NCBI GenBank assembly: GCA_013365365.1
Contig: JABVXU010000400.1
Location: 1 to 49,332, forward strand
Direction: 5' to 3'
Length of the DNA: 49,332 nt
Source of the DNA: Cruorifilaria tuberocauda
Taxonomy: Eukaryota > Nematoda > Chromadorea > Rhabditida > Onchocercidae
The position numbers and the translations under genes are program-made. Below, piece after piece: positions 1-13,400 of this stretch. The notes below the pieces were generated by a model, which was given only the letters and a program-made list of their open reading frames with translations, was not told where the DNA came from and did no database searches. The first letter of the stretch is position 1. Each line of letters begins with the position of its first letter.

Positions 1-386
1 ATTAATTACCATTATTATTATTTATTATTAATTATTATTAATTATTATTATTATTATTATGCAAAGGTTAACCACGAACAACAATGGATAATCTTCATTG
101 TAATATATTGTTGTCATTGTAATTTCATGTAATAGTATCTAAATATTTCCTCTCTTCCACTTCTCTCTCCCTCTCTCTCTCTCTCACCCCTCTTTCACTT
201 TTTATTCTCTTTGAATTTGAATCTAATATAATATTCCAATTGCTTAATCAAACAATCAACCAAATTTTGGAAGTGAAATGAAAACAAAACAAACAAAACA
301 TTGAAGGAAAATATTTCCATCGATCATTTTATCAGATCGTTTTAAACTGCGAATCGTTTTGTTTTGATAATTTTCATTGTTTTATA

Positions 387-632
387 CTATAAAATAAAGT
401 ATGGATTATACTTAGCATTTTCATTTCTTAAATTTAATAACGGAGGAAGTGAATTCGGGTCAGCTAGAAATACTGCTTCGATTTCTTGATCTGTACTTTC
501 GATTACTCTTTCACACTTACTCTTGCTACTTTTCAGTTTGCCAAGATTTCCTAATAATTTATCTTTAACTTTTATTTTGAGTAACAACAAAAATTCAAAT
601 TTCACTTTAAAATTAGAATTAAAATTAGTCAT
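387..632 (-). CDS. Weak hypothetical ORF, possible exon of a leftward gene
   Basis: An 81-residue open frame. Its C-terminal half has mixed, protein-like composition (for example EIEAVFLADPNSLPPLL), unlike the low-complexity N-terminal half. No domain is recognised and no clear splice acceptor or initiator context is visible. It could be one exon of a gene running off the left edge, or chance. Confidence 0.15.
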   Translation of the reverse strand: MTNFNSNFKVKFEFLLLLKIKVKDKLLGNLGKLKSSKSKCERVIESTDQEIEAVFLADPNSLPPLLNLRNENAKYNPYFIL

Positions 633-1128
633 TTACAATTGTATAGTTTGCCAAAAAAAAAATTTATTTCCAACAAAATAATATTAGCTTATGGTTCAAT
701 TTTAATAATTACTAAATATTAATGTAATTTGATTTCTCCCAAAAAATTTAGTGACAATTGTAAAATATTTTTTGAAAAATCTTAGTATGATACTAATATC
801 AATTGATTTAATCCAATTTTCAATCATTCATTCATTCATCCATACTTTATTTGTAAATATTAAAGTGAAAAACAATGAAAGGTATTGATAGAGAGAGTTA
901 CAGAAAAAAAGAAAGAATAGTGGAAGAGTATGAAGAAGGAATGGAACAGATGATAAATGATAATAATACAATGATAATATCGAGAATGAAAGATGACATT
1001 ATGGATATTAGTATATGTGTGTATCTTATTATTATTCAGGAATCAGAGAATTGTGGGTGGAGCAATTATGATATCAGTTACTGTTATCACTCTTCCTCTT
1101 ATCACCAAATATGAACCCATGTACTGAT

Positions 1129-1220
<92 letters not shown>
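1129..1220 (+). repeat. (GTA)n microsatellite, about 30 units
   Basis: An apparently uninterrupted GTA/TAG trinucleotide tract of roughly 92 bp. Read in one frame it gives poly-valine inside a spurious ORF. If the ATG at 875 is the true first exon of the RhoGAP gene, the tract lies in intron 1. Length polymorphism between individuals is likely for a tract this long and pure. Confidence 0.95.
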
Positions 1221-1704
1221 TATACTACCAATCATTTGCATTTATTCTGATAGATATCATTTAACTTCTGAAGGTCAATATCAGAGTGATAGGTCGCTTA
1301 GTGCTGGACATCATCGATCACTTTACTAATAAAATGTATGCTGCATTAATGTATACAAAAAAGTTGTTAATAATTTAATAGTAAAGCATTAATAATTATT
1401 AATTAATTGATTAATACTTAAGTAATTAAAGCAAGTAAGAAGTTGTTATTCGTTCATTCATCAATTAATTAATTAATTAACTTATTATCTATTAATGTGA
1501 TATAGCTTTGATAATTAATTAATTAATTAACTTGTTAATAATTAATTATTTTTATGCGAACTTCTTTTCAAATTATTTTTTTTTTATTATAATTTTTTTT
1601 TCATTTTTGATAAAAATGATAATATTGCAATCAGTAATTTTCCTTAATAATTAGTTAACGAGAAAAAAAATCGGCTAAAATCGATTCTAATTGATAAATT
1701 TCAG

Positions 1705-4450
1705 GTTTTGTTAATTTCGAGGAAATGGACAGAATGGTCGCTGATCGAAGCGATGGGATTGATTTAGCATTTGAACGAGCGAAAGGTAAAATGTTCTTTG
1801 AATTTCATTTAAATTATTTAGAGAAGAAAATGTTTACTGTTTAAGCAATATCGTTTTACCTTTTATTGATATTATAGCAGAATTGATAAGATGAAATTCT
1901 CAATCTGAAAAGAACAAAATATCAATTGTAGTACTAATTAATCGTCAAGTAATGTGAAATTTCAAATTTAAAATTAAATTCAAATTTTTAGAGAATAGTT
2001 CGTTACAGTTTTTTATCAAGGAAAAATCTTCCCTCATTCAAAAAAGAAATGCTAAAAATTATTATCAATTCATTAAATGATTATTTACTTAAATTCGTAA
2101 TTATTTAGTTCAATTCTTAAATTCGACATTGCGTTAAAGTTTCATTCAGGTATTAATTATTAATTACAAATTTTGGTAATGTTAATTACTTACTTCAATC
2201 AGATTACTTATTTTGTTTATTCGCAGCATGGACAAAATATTGTAAAGATCTGCTAAATCACGTATCACGTCGTGTGCAACTTGATTTAGAACATGCGAAA
2301 CGTGTACAAAATCTTGCAAATCAATCAAAAAGTTCTATTAGTGAAGTTAGTTTTTAATGTTATTTGTTCAATAAAAAGTTTTTTTTTTGGTGCGATATTT
2401 TATTATTAATTGAGAATTTCATGAATACAAATTATCATAAAGTCTATGATCGATCTATAGTTGATCAATTTTTTTTGATACAGTTTACCCTGAACAAATT
2501 GTATAACTGTTAATAGGTAGAGTAAGATTTTATATAGTATATTTTGAATTTTTTGATATCATAAAATAAAATAACTTTTAAAAAATTAAAAGTTTAGTTT
2601 TGGTAATTTACTTTTTAAATAACTTTTAATATCTTCAAATATCAATGCTTACAGATAGCATTATCCCCTTTATTCCTTTTCTCAATATTTGTTTTAATTT
2701 AATTTTGAACTATTTTGAAATTCTTTTAATTTCCAGCATTACTTACCATTAAAAGATGTATTCGAAAATAGTTTTGAAAACGATATAGCATTTTGTGAAC
2801 AAACGCATGAAGCTGTAAAATATATTCAGGACAGGTTTATTAAGGTAAATCATGTTTGATTTCTATCTTATCAATTAAAAAGAAAATTAGATTCATGCAA
2901 AAAAGTGGTCAAATTCATGATCTATCATGATACATTTAGATTCTTTACCGGATTATAATTAATAAATTCACAATTAATTTGCAATTCCATTTACCTATAA
3001 CATTTAGTTAGTTAATTTCCATTTAAATACCTAAATTAAAAATTTGCAGTCATTAGAATTGAGACGAGATGAACATGAGCGAGAACGAAGGTCATTGAAG
3101 AATGACTGGCTACGAGTAACGAAACAAGTTGTAAGTTAATTTTTTTACTTTATCACAATAATTAACCTGTAATTAAACCTGAATTATATAAGCGGAAAAG
3201 GTGATTTCAATGAGCTAATTGGATAATATTCGGATTTCAAGTTGATTAATATAATTTCATAGAGTCGTTTTGAGAAACTTAAAGGATGAATGTACAAAAA
3301 AAGTAGGATAAGTTTTTTTTTTGATCATTGAAGCAATAATTTAAGTAAGAGAAGAAAAATTCACGCAATATTTGGTTGGAACGACAGTACTATTTTGCAG
3401 AAGGACACTCAACAAGAATTACAACGTGCACGTACGTTACTTGGTTCACGTGATGATGGTTATCGTAAAGCACAAGAAATATCCATTCGAACAGAATCAA
3501 CCGGTCCAGCTGTTGGTTCGGAACTTCTTCGACGTCGCAAAGAACTTGAGAAAAGACGGAAAAATGAGGAAGAAGCACTCAATAAGGTTTGCTAATTGAA
3601 CTTATTAAATTGAAATTTAAATTTGATCAAGTAGAAAATTTCGGAATATTTTACTTGAATTGAATTGAATTCAATTTTATGGCGGAAAGTTTCAACCAAT
3701 AATTCCGAATTGAAATCAATAGTTTACAATTAAAATTTTTTGATATTATTTTAAAAAATTGGATAGTGATAGATTTGGATTTAAATTTTCAAGTTTGAAT
3801 TTAAATTTAAAATATTTTTAGAGAGAGGAAGCGCAGAATCAAGTTGAAAGATTGGAAGTGGAATTGGAGCGACGACAACATCATATGGAAGATACAAAAG
3901 TATTAATGTTTTTTTTTTCAAGCTCCAATTTATTGATTTTGTTTTTGCAAAATTAATTTAAATGATTATTTATATGATAATAAGATGAAAAGAACATTTA
4001 TCTGAAAATATACTAAAATCAGTTTAAATATTTGATGAATTAAAATTAGGCTTATTAATTAACAATTCGTTCTTCTAATGTTTCCTTAAAGTAAAAATTT
4101 CGAATATTACTAAAAAATCGTCTTTTTGTATTAACTTATAGGTTACGTACTTTAATCGTACGTTAATTGAAAATTCCAAAAGTGGAAATTAGAAAAAAAA
4201 TCGAATAAATACGCAAATGAATTTTTTTCCGATATACAATAAATTGCTTCGTTATTTAGTTTCTTAGAATCTTTTATCAATCATTTCAGTATCTGTAAAT
4301 ATCTTCTTGTTTATTTTATTCATTATAGTTACGTGAATGACGTAACGTGGAAGACTTTATATTTTTAACTTAATATTTGTCATATATATAACTTCATATT
4401 TTTTAATTTTTCCTACAATAAAATAACTGATCGTTTTTTCCTTCTCTTCA

Positions 4451-4484
<34 letters not shown>

Positions 4485-7400
4485 GCTTTTTCTCCTATTA
4501 AACTTTCCAAGAATTATTTATTTATTCATTCATTTTATTTTTCGTTTTCAACTTAAAATAAAAAAAGATTCTCTTGGAAACTAAAATTTATGAAATTTGA
4601 ATTAAATAACGAAATACTGAAAATAATGAGAGAAAAAAAAGAAAATAACTGATCGATACAAAAAAAAAAAATCTTGAGAATAAAGAAATCGGAAATGCTA
4701 TTCTATCCAACTATGCTTGTTATTTGTAGCCAAAAAAACGCGAAAAAGAGCCTAGGAATTCACTTAAATAAGAATTACATGACAAAAGTAAAATTTCTTT
4801 GTTATACTTTCTTTGCTCAAATTATACTTTTCATTTTTTCCATTCATCATTATCACTTCCTTCATTTATCAAAGTGATATTACTTGTCTGAGTTTCAAAA
4901 ATTTTATGCAAAATGTATATAAATTAGAAAGTTACGTATTAATTGTCACGTATCACGTATGATATGAAATTTCACTCTTTATTTATCATCTAGACTTATT
5001 TCAATTATCAAATTTTACTCTTTATTTATAGTCTAGGCTTATTTGAGTTACACAAGCAAATTATCATCTACGACTGACTTATATAAACATATTATATTAT
5101 CATCATCTATATTATCATATTATCCCTTATTTGAGTTATATTAGCATCTATGCTTACTTTAGTCATACTAAAATATTTTCCAGTGAAACAAATAAACAAG
5201 AAATAAATTATTTTTGAAAACATTAGGAATAAATTTAATTTAATTTTCATTTAAAATTTGAAATAATCATAAAAATGCCTAGTGTTTGTCATAAAATTGT
5301 AAAAAAAAATCATTAAATTGAATCGTTAAAAAAAGTTTTAAATTAAACGAAAAATTTTTTTCTCTTTGTTTATTGAAAAGAAAGAGTAATAGTTGTTTGT
5401 TGAATTATATATATTATTTCTTTTAATAGATATTCAATATTTAACTCTAAAATTTATCAATTGTTGAAACTAGAAAGAATGCCTTGGCTCTTTTTTAACG
5501 ATTTTAAAAATAATGAAGGAATGAAAGCCCGATAATGGTGGCAACAATTTGTAAGACTAGTATGTATTGGGGAGAAATGGAAAATGGGATAGATGGATAG
5601 GAGCCTGGGACTAATGTGTTTTAGAAGTGTGGAAGATTGAATTTCTGGGCCTGAAGTCGTAAGTAAACTAGGCTTTAGTAAATACGCATATATATACACA
5701 CCCATAAGCATACACCGATCTATATGTGTATATATGAAATGTGAAGGCATATATATATGTACCTTAGTGATTCGGTGGGCGAGTATATACTTTATTTTTT
5801 AATTGTAAATTTTGCACTTTTTTCATAAAGTTATCAAAATAAAAAAAAAAGTATTTTGAAATTTTAAATTGAAAATTGAATTAGTAGAAGGAAAGAAAGT
5901 TTTGATAAACTTGATAATCTTCATTGTTTCTTACTAGAAATTTTGAAATGAGATATTTTTATTGATTGATTACCTCGTGTGGAAATTATGCAAAAGCTAT
6001 AAATTTTTTAGCCATTTATATTTTAGGCCCAGGAGTTGTAGTGATGGACGAGAGGGAAAAAGATAGGACATGAAATAAGTTTTGTTTAGTATCTTGAAGA
6101 TAGATCTGAATATCTGAGAAACGGGAGAGATAAACGAAGAGATTGGAAGGAGGGGTTCAAAATAATTGAGAGGTCGAAAGGTTAAGGTGAATGGAAGGAA
6201 AAGTTATATGCACTTTTTAACAGTTTGAAATTTTGCATTCTTTAGGTTCGAATCGTTGGTCAACTTCGAGAATTGGTTTATCGTTGTGATCAAACAACAA
6301 AAGCCTGTTCAACGCATTATTTTCAGGTAAGTTTGAAAGATTATTGAATAAAATTTATTTCACTAAATTCAACTTTCTTATCATTTCTCTCTCATTTACA
6401 CTTTTACTTTTACCTAATTTAATCACTTCTGATCACTTCCATCATCTCAACTATTCTAACTAAATTACACTTACTCATCTGTTAAATTTCTTTTCCTGAT
6501 TATTTACAGTCGAATTTAATATTTTTTTTTGAGCCATGCTAGCCTAGATATAGATGATCTATTTACATTTTAATTAAGAACTCTTTGAAGAACCAAAATT
6601 ATCATGATCAGAAGTTAAATGATATAACAAAGAAATTTTAAAAAAAAATAAAATCAATCCAAAAAAAACCTAAAAATAACTAAATGGATCATGCAATAGA
6701 TGAATATCATGATTGTACTGATATGATAAATATGATTAATTAATTTTTAAAAACAATTCGTTACTATTGCTTTCTCTAAAATTGATCATCGATATTTTAG
6801 CTATAGTAATGAATTCTTCATTTCATCTTTTCTGTTCTCCCGTCCATTTTTATTTCCGTTTTTTTCTAGCATTTACTTGCACCAAAAAAAAACAAAAAAC
6901 AAACGATTAAATAATAATTGAAATGAACAAAATGAAAGGAAAAAGGAATCAATCAGGAAAACAGTCCATTTTTCCGGTTCCTTAGGTAATTTATCGAATT
7001 TGCTAGAAGAAAGGAATCAATCAGGAAAACAGTCCATTTTTCCGGTTCCTTAGGTAATTTATCGAATTTGCTAGAAGAAAGGAATCAATCAGGAGAACAG
7101 TCCATTTTTCCGGTTCCTTAGGTAATTTATCGAATTTGCTAGAAATGCTGAATTGATAGTTAGCCCCTAAAATATTCAGTTTTAAGGCTCGATAAAAGCT
7201 TTCACTCTATCTGAGTATACCCATCACATGTATATACATATTTATATATTTCTTCTCTCATTCTCACTTTAAAATCAATTCGTTATTTCACTTTTTCCCT
7301 TTCTTTTTTTCCCTGTCAATTCTCTCTCTTTCTCTCTTTCTCTTTATTACTTACCTCGTTTTTTCCCTCTTTCCCCTTATATAATCTATTGTAAGCATTT

Positions 7401-10400
7401 ATCCTCACTTCCTCCCTTTCACAATCATCACTGACTTATAAACCCTAAAGCAAAAGCCTGAAAAGTGTACTTCAATCATCCATCATTCATCATTTTATGT
7501 CTGCTGAAATTCCACTTTACAGTAATCAACAATTGTTCTAATCGTACAAATTGTAATTTTCTTCTTTTCCTGATTGATTATTTTATCTATGAACTTATCA
7601 GTTATCATTTATCTATGAACTTATCAGTTATCATTCATCATTTAATCTCTTATCTATAAACTGCAAAATTAATAAAGAAGAAGTTCAAATGAATTTCTAA
7701 TTAAACAATAAACAAAAATGCAAATTATCAATTAGCAATAGATTATCTAAAGGTTAAATGAAGCGTTAAAAGAGTAAATGTTAGTAAGTATTATCATTCT
7801 ATCATGATTGATATGATAGGAATACTGTAGCAGTTAAGTATTACAATTTATATAAGGTTTTTGTAAAATGATTTGAGTAAATTGATAACTAATGATTGCA
7901 ACTGTAATTGATAATCAAATGATAAGCTGTATTATAATTAATCAAATTATTGTAATTAATTCGTAAGTTATCATCATATCTGATAGTAGTAATGACTATG
8001 TTGAAATAATATCTTGCTAACTTTAACAAGTTATAATTATCGCTGATCATGTGATCACTTTAACCCTTTGCTATTACGATTATACGAAATATTTAAAGGA
8101 ACAATTTGTCTCTGTATCAAAATTTCACGCTAAGCCAAAATTTTCAAGTTCGATAGGATTTTCGAGCAAGTTTAATTACTTTAATATAAATGTAGGTTAA
8201 GTTTAATTGCTTTAATATGAAGTTTAATTACAGGTTAATTGCTTGTTTATACAAGTTTAATTACTTTAATATAAATAAATAATAAGCAAATATATTTTAT
8301 GTATGATAAATTTCAATAAATTAATGTTTCTTAATTAATTTTATCTAATATTGATTTTCCCTAATATTGATTTATCTAATACTAATGCTAATAATTTAAT
8401 CGAATATTGAATAACTATTATCATATAGTTTTTACTTGATAAATAATTTGAATGTAATAAATAAGAAAAGAAAGTTAAATTTTCCACTTCATTCTCTGAT
8501 TTCATCTCTTTCTCATCCTAGAATCCTCAAACTTAATTATGTTGCTGTTATTCAAACTTGTATATTATTTTTTAAGCTACCTTTATAAACATTATTCAAA
8601 TTCATTCAAGCGAATATACTTTTGATACTCATTTAATTCTATTCAATATCATTCCTCACATTCTATTTTATCAACAAATCCTATCATTAATAAACTTTAA
8701 TAAATTTCTTTTCTATTTTGATATTAAAATGTAACATAAGGATTAAATTTCTTCTGTTTATTTTTTTCGTGGAATATTTGACTTTTTCGAAACGTTTTTT
8801 ACGTGTTCTTTTTACACGTATCCTTTAGATAATCAATTAAACTGTCGTATGATCATGATAGCATTAAAGATCATTTCATCATAAATAATTTTTTATACTG
8901 ATATTAGTGAGCTTTCTTTAAGATACTTCATTCTCTCTCTCTCTCTTTCTCTCTCTCTATCTCTCTATCTATCTCTCTCTCTCTCCCTCTTTCTCTCTTT
9001 TCTTTCCCTCTTTGAAAGAATGCTTGAAAATATATATATATATTGTGCATCTTTTGAACGTAAATTTAAGTAAGGAAAATTTGATTGAATGAAATGGAAT
9101 TCAAATATAGCCTTAATTTAATTGAACTGAATTAAAGTTTGGCAATTTCTGACAAATTTACTGAAACGACAACATCATTCACTTGAAAATTGATAAGGAA
9201 AGGAAAAATTCGTCAGAAAATTGCAAATCTTACTTTCCTATTAATGATAACTGTTAAAATTAATGATAACTAATAAAAGTAAATATTAATAATAACTGAT
9301 AAAAGTTAAATAAATTTAAAATTTTGTCAACAATCTTAAAAATTAATACACAAGAATTGCGAGGTTTCACTTTAATTTATTATTTAGCTTTAATGTAAAC
9401 ATTTTTCTCTTCTCTTTTTTGTTTAATAAATTAAGCAAATTTTGTCTCTAATGTTTACAGAGCAAAAACGAAAACAAAACGATCTAATTCAAAGTTTTAT
9501 TTTCTTCATCTTTCATCATATTTACATCGTTTTACATTTAGATAACTTGTTTATCTAAGTAAATCAGCTATGACTTAAGCGTAACTTACTTGCGTCATCC
9601 TGCAGTTGATTATTCATCCATTAAAGTACACCATTTCATGTTTCTCGACTAATGAATGCTCTAATTTACATATTATTTAGAGTAAATTAGATTTGAAGCT
9701 TGAAAATTGTGCGGAAAAGAAGTTGAATGTAATAATATTTCATATAAGTATAAATAAAAACTATTTTTGAATTTCTTTAAAAAATAATAACTTTTTTAAA
9801 GTTCCATCTGTATCACCAATAAGTTTTTTCCATTACCTTAAAATATTTAATGATAATTCTCTATCAACTCTTGATTAACTTATTTTCAATTTTTTTTTTT
9901 TACAGGCATTAGCAAATTTGTGGGTTTCACAACCTGGAAAGTATCACGAGTTCGCGGATGCGACGCGAACATACATTCCCGGGGCTGAATACATGTCCTT
10001 CCTGCAAAATCTTCCACGTCGTACCGTTTCAACCGGATCACTTTTTCGGTAGCTATTAGATTCTCAATTCGAAAATAACTTTAATTGAAATATTCGAAAT
10101 GAAATATTTATCTTTTTTTTAATTTCAAAATGCATTTAAAATGAATTTGAATTTGAAAAATGGATTTGAAATGATTTTATTTTAAAATAAAATTTAGTTA
10201 CAGCATTAAGAAGTATTTTTAGTGATAAGTTTAATTAAAATTTTTAAAGTAATACTTTATAGTAATCATCAATAACTTTAGAGTAATTATCAACGATTTA
10301 CAGAGGAGGTGATAATGCTGATGGGATATCATCAGAAAATCAAACTTCGTCATCCTCATCGGTCTCATCACAACGACGAAATGCGGTAGATTTAGCGGAT

Positions 10401-13400
10401 CAGGATGTAATCTTTGAACGAAAGCAGAAAAAAAATCCTGGTATGTTTTTGCTAAAATTAAAAAATGAATTTTAAAAAACGATGAAAAATTGTTATTTCA
10501 TAAATATTCAACTTTCTTTCTCTCTCCCATTTAACATTTTAAATATTCAAATTTTTTTCATTTCAGATGAATGATCGATAAATTTTTTTTTTTGCTTTTC
10601 CATTTCTTTAAGTGACAATTGCGTGATTAAATGCTTAAAATTCTAAAATTAGGTTAAAAAATATTTCAAATATGATTTATGACCTCTTGAAAATGTTGAA
10701 AATCTTGAGAATACCAGACGAGTTCTAATTCTAATCTATGAACCTTTAGAATTATCAAAAATTTTTCGACTATATTTTTCAAATACATTTTTATACAATC
10801 TGATCTCAGCATTAGAAGTTTAGTAATAGCAAGCGATTTTTTTTTTCGTAAAAATTTCAAAATTTTTTCAAATCAAATTTCCAGTCCAAAATTTTAATCT
10901 TTTGAGTACCATTTGAATTTTTAAATTCAATTTTTTGTGATGTTTTTAAAAAACAAAATTTAACCTTTCGATTGCTTAATTTCAAATTTGATTTTTTCAT
11001 TTAAAATTTTAAATTTTATCTAAATTATAAAATATTTGAAAATGAAATCATATCAATGTTTCCATCAATTCTTTTCATTCCTCCAAACAATAAGCCATCA
11101 AGAAATGAACTTTGCGATACTATACCATAACAATTAATCATAAAGAAATTTCATATCATAGAGAAGGATTTTTTCTTATCATATCATAAATCATATCATT
11201 TTTCATATCATATCAAAATTTCATATCATGATGAAAAAATCATAAAGAAAGAAGGAAGAAAAGATGATGATTATGATGATAATAATGATAATGAATTGAT
11301 AATGATGATAATGAATTGATAATGCTGATAATGATGATAATGAATTGATAATGCTGATAATGATGATATAATGAATTGATATTGATGATAATGATAATAA
11401 TGAATTAATAATACCATTAAAGGGATAATTTGCTTATAGAGAGATGAATTTAATTAATTTTAACAATATTTTGCTTTTTTCGTTTTTCGCCTAAATTAAT
11501 CATTTTGTCCATTCCTTCCATTCATGTATTTACTTATTTATTTATTCATGAATTTATTTATTTATTTAATTTATTCATCCATTCGTTCATTTTAATATCA
11601 GCCCAATTCTTCGAAGAAATCAAATCTTCGAAATTTATTTCATGTATATTTCAGCTCGATTATTTGAACATACCACATTAGATGGGCCTAATACTGAAAT
11701 TGCCAGGTTAATTAATTTTTGCTCTCTCTCTCTTTTCATTTATTTTATTAGTTTTATCCATTAATTATATTACGTCCTTAATCATGCTATATTTTATTTT
11801 ATCCTAAAATTACCTCATATATATTTTTTCAAGTAATTTTTTCCCCAGGTAAAACTGTATAGAATAAAATTTATTCAAAAATTATAATTAAACTTAAAAT
11901 TGTTTTTGTTTTTGAAAAAAGTAATAAAATTAAAATTTTAAATAAAACTCATATATACTTTTTCAGTTTATTTATTTGTAAATTATAATTAAACTTAGAA
12001 TTGTCTTTTTTTTTAAGAAAGGCAAATATTTCCTTTTTGAAAATTAAACGTATTAAACGCTTAGGTCACACACGTTGCAACGTACGCGTCAACCAACCAA
12101 ATGCGCCCATTGCGAAACCCTTTCATTACTATCAACCATTCAATGCTCAAAATGTGGAATGACGTGGCATAAATCATGCTTATCACGTATTACCGTCCCA
12201 TGTGATCAGAACCCGAAAAGTTTTTCCGATTTATCACGACGTACCAGTGTATTTGGTGTACCGTTATCCGGTCAGCTAAATGGATCATCTCGATTAGTTC
12301 CGATTGTTCTTGAACGATGTGTTGATGAGCTTCAAAAGCGTGGATTAAAAGTTAAGGTATAATTTTTTTTTTGTAAATTAAAAATTGAAATTTCAAATAT
12401 TTTAAATTTGAAAAAAATGTAATAGAAGTAAGAAATTATATATTTTCAACAATAAAAATAATTGCATCGAATTTTTTCATTTTTTTTTTTAAATAAAATT
12501 TGTTAATTAATATTACAGTAATATTTCTAAGGAATTTACCGTACATATGGTATAAAAAGTGAAATTTGTGTTGTATTTTCAACAATAAAAATAATTGCAT
12601 GCAATTTTTTTTTAATTTTTTTTCTAAAAATAAAATTTGCTGATAAATATTACAGTAATATTTCTAGGGAATTTACCGTACATGTGGTGTAAAAAGTAAA
12701 ATTGAGCAAATTTGTGAAGCATTTGAACGAGGAAGTAATGGTAGTGAAGTGGATTTAAGTAGCTATCATCCGATGAATATTGCTTCCGTTGTTAAGCTTT
12801 ATTTACGTAAATTACCTGAACCGTTATTAACGCACGAATTATATGATGAATGGATAGCATTTGCTGAGGTAAGTTAGTTTAGTTTAATCTAAAAAATTTA
12901 AATTTAATTTAAATTATTCCTAGGAAAATTTTTCTTTATAAATAAATTTGAATTTGTTTTTTAAAAATAAAAAAAAATAAATTTGAATTTTTTCTTTTAA
13001 TTTTTCTTTATTAATAAATTTGAATTTTTTTCTTTTATTTTTTACATATTTACAGAATGAAAAAAAAAGATATATAAAGAAATATTAATGAATAATAAAT
13101 GAAAAATGTGTTCATTAATTATTTTCTAATGAATTCTATTGTCTGAAAATTATTTTAAAAGGCAATTTAAGAAAAAAATTTTTAAATTTTCAGAAAAATC
13201 TAGTTGAAGAAGATGCATCAATCATCGATCATATCAGATCACTGGTGAAAGAATTACCGGCAAGAAATATGGATGCATTGCAATTCCTATTACTTCATTT
13301 AAAACGAGTTACCTGGTCATTTTTTAATATTCAAATTTCTAAATTTTTCAATTATCATTTGAATTTCAACTAAATTTCAATTATCATCTGAAATTATCAT

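Larger units (their letters stand above)
1..1704. other. Left flank, mostly non-coding, simple repeats
   Basis: AT-rich sequence with ATT-type and CT-type simple repeats at the left end, AATTAATT runs near 1460-1535 and a long (GTA)n tract at 1129-1220. No convincing gene is visible. A minus-strand ORF at 387-632 is listed separately. A possible short 5' coding exon for the downstream RhoGAP gene starts with ATG at 875. Confidence 0.6.
6327..9905 (+). other. Very long intron of the RhoGAP gene, repeat-bearing
   Basis: A 3.6 kb intron carrying a 68-bp triplicate (6942-7144), a 26-bp duplicate near 7584-7636, variants of an AAGTTTAATT-type repeat at 8160-8280 and a TC tract near 8933-9000. No coding signal is seen. 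Confidence 0.6.

Noticed and set aside
1111..1329. 72-codon ORF with a long poly-valine run
   Set aside because: It is the translation of the (GTA)n microsatellite and has no other protein-like feature.
5457..5750. 97-codon minus-strand ORF inside a RhoGAP intron
   Set aside because: No domain, no initiator or splice context, and TA-repeat content at its start; likely chance in a purine-skewed stretch.
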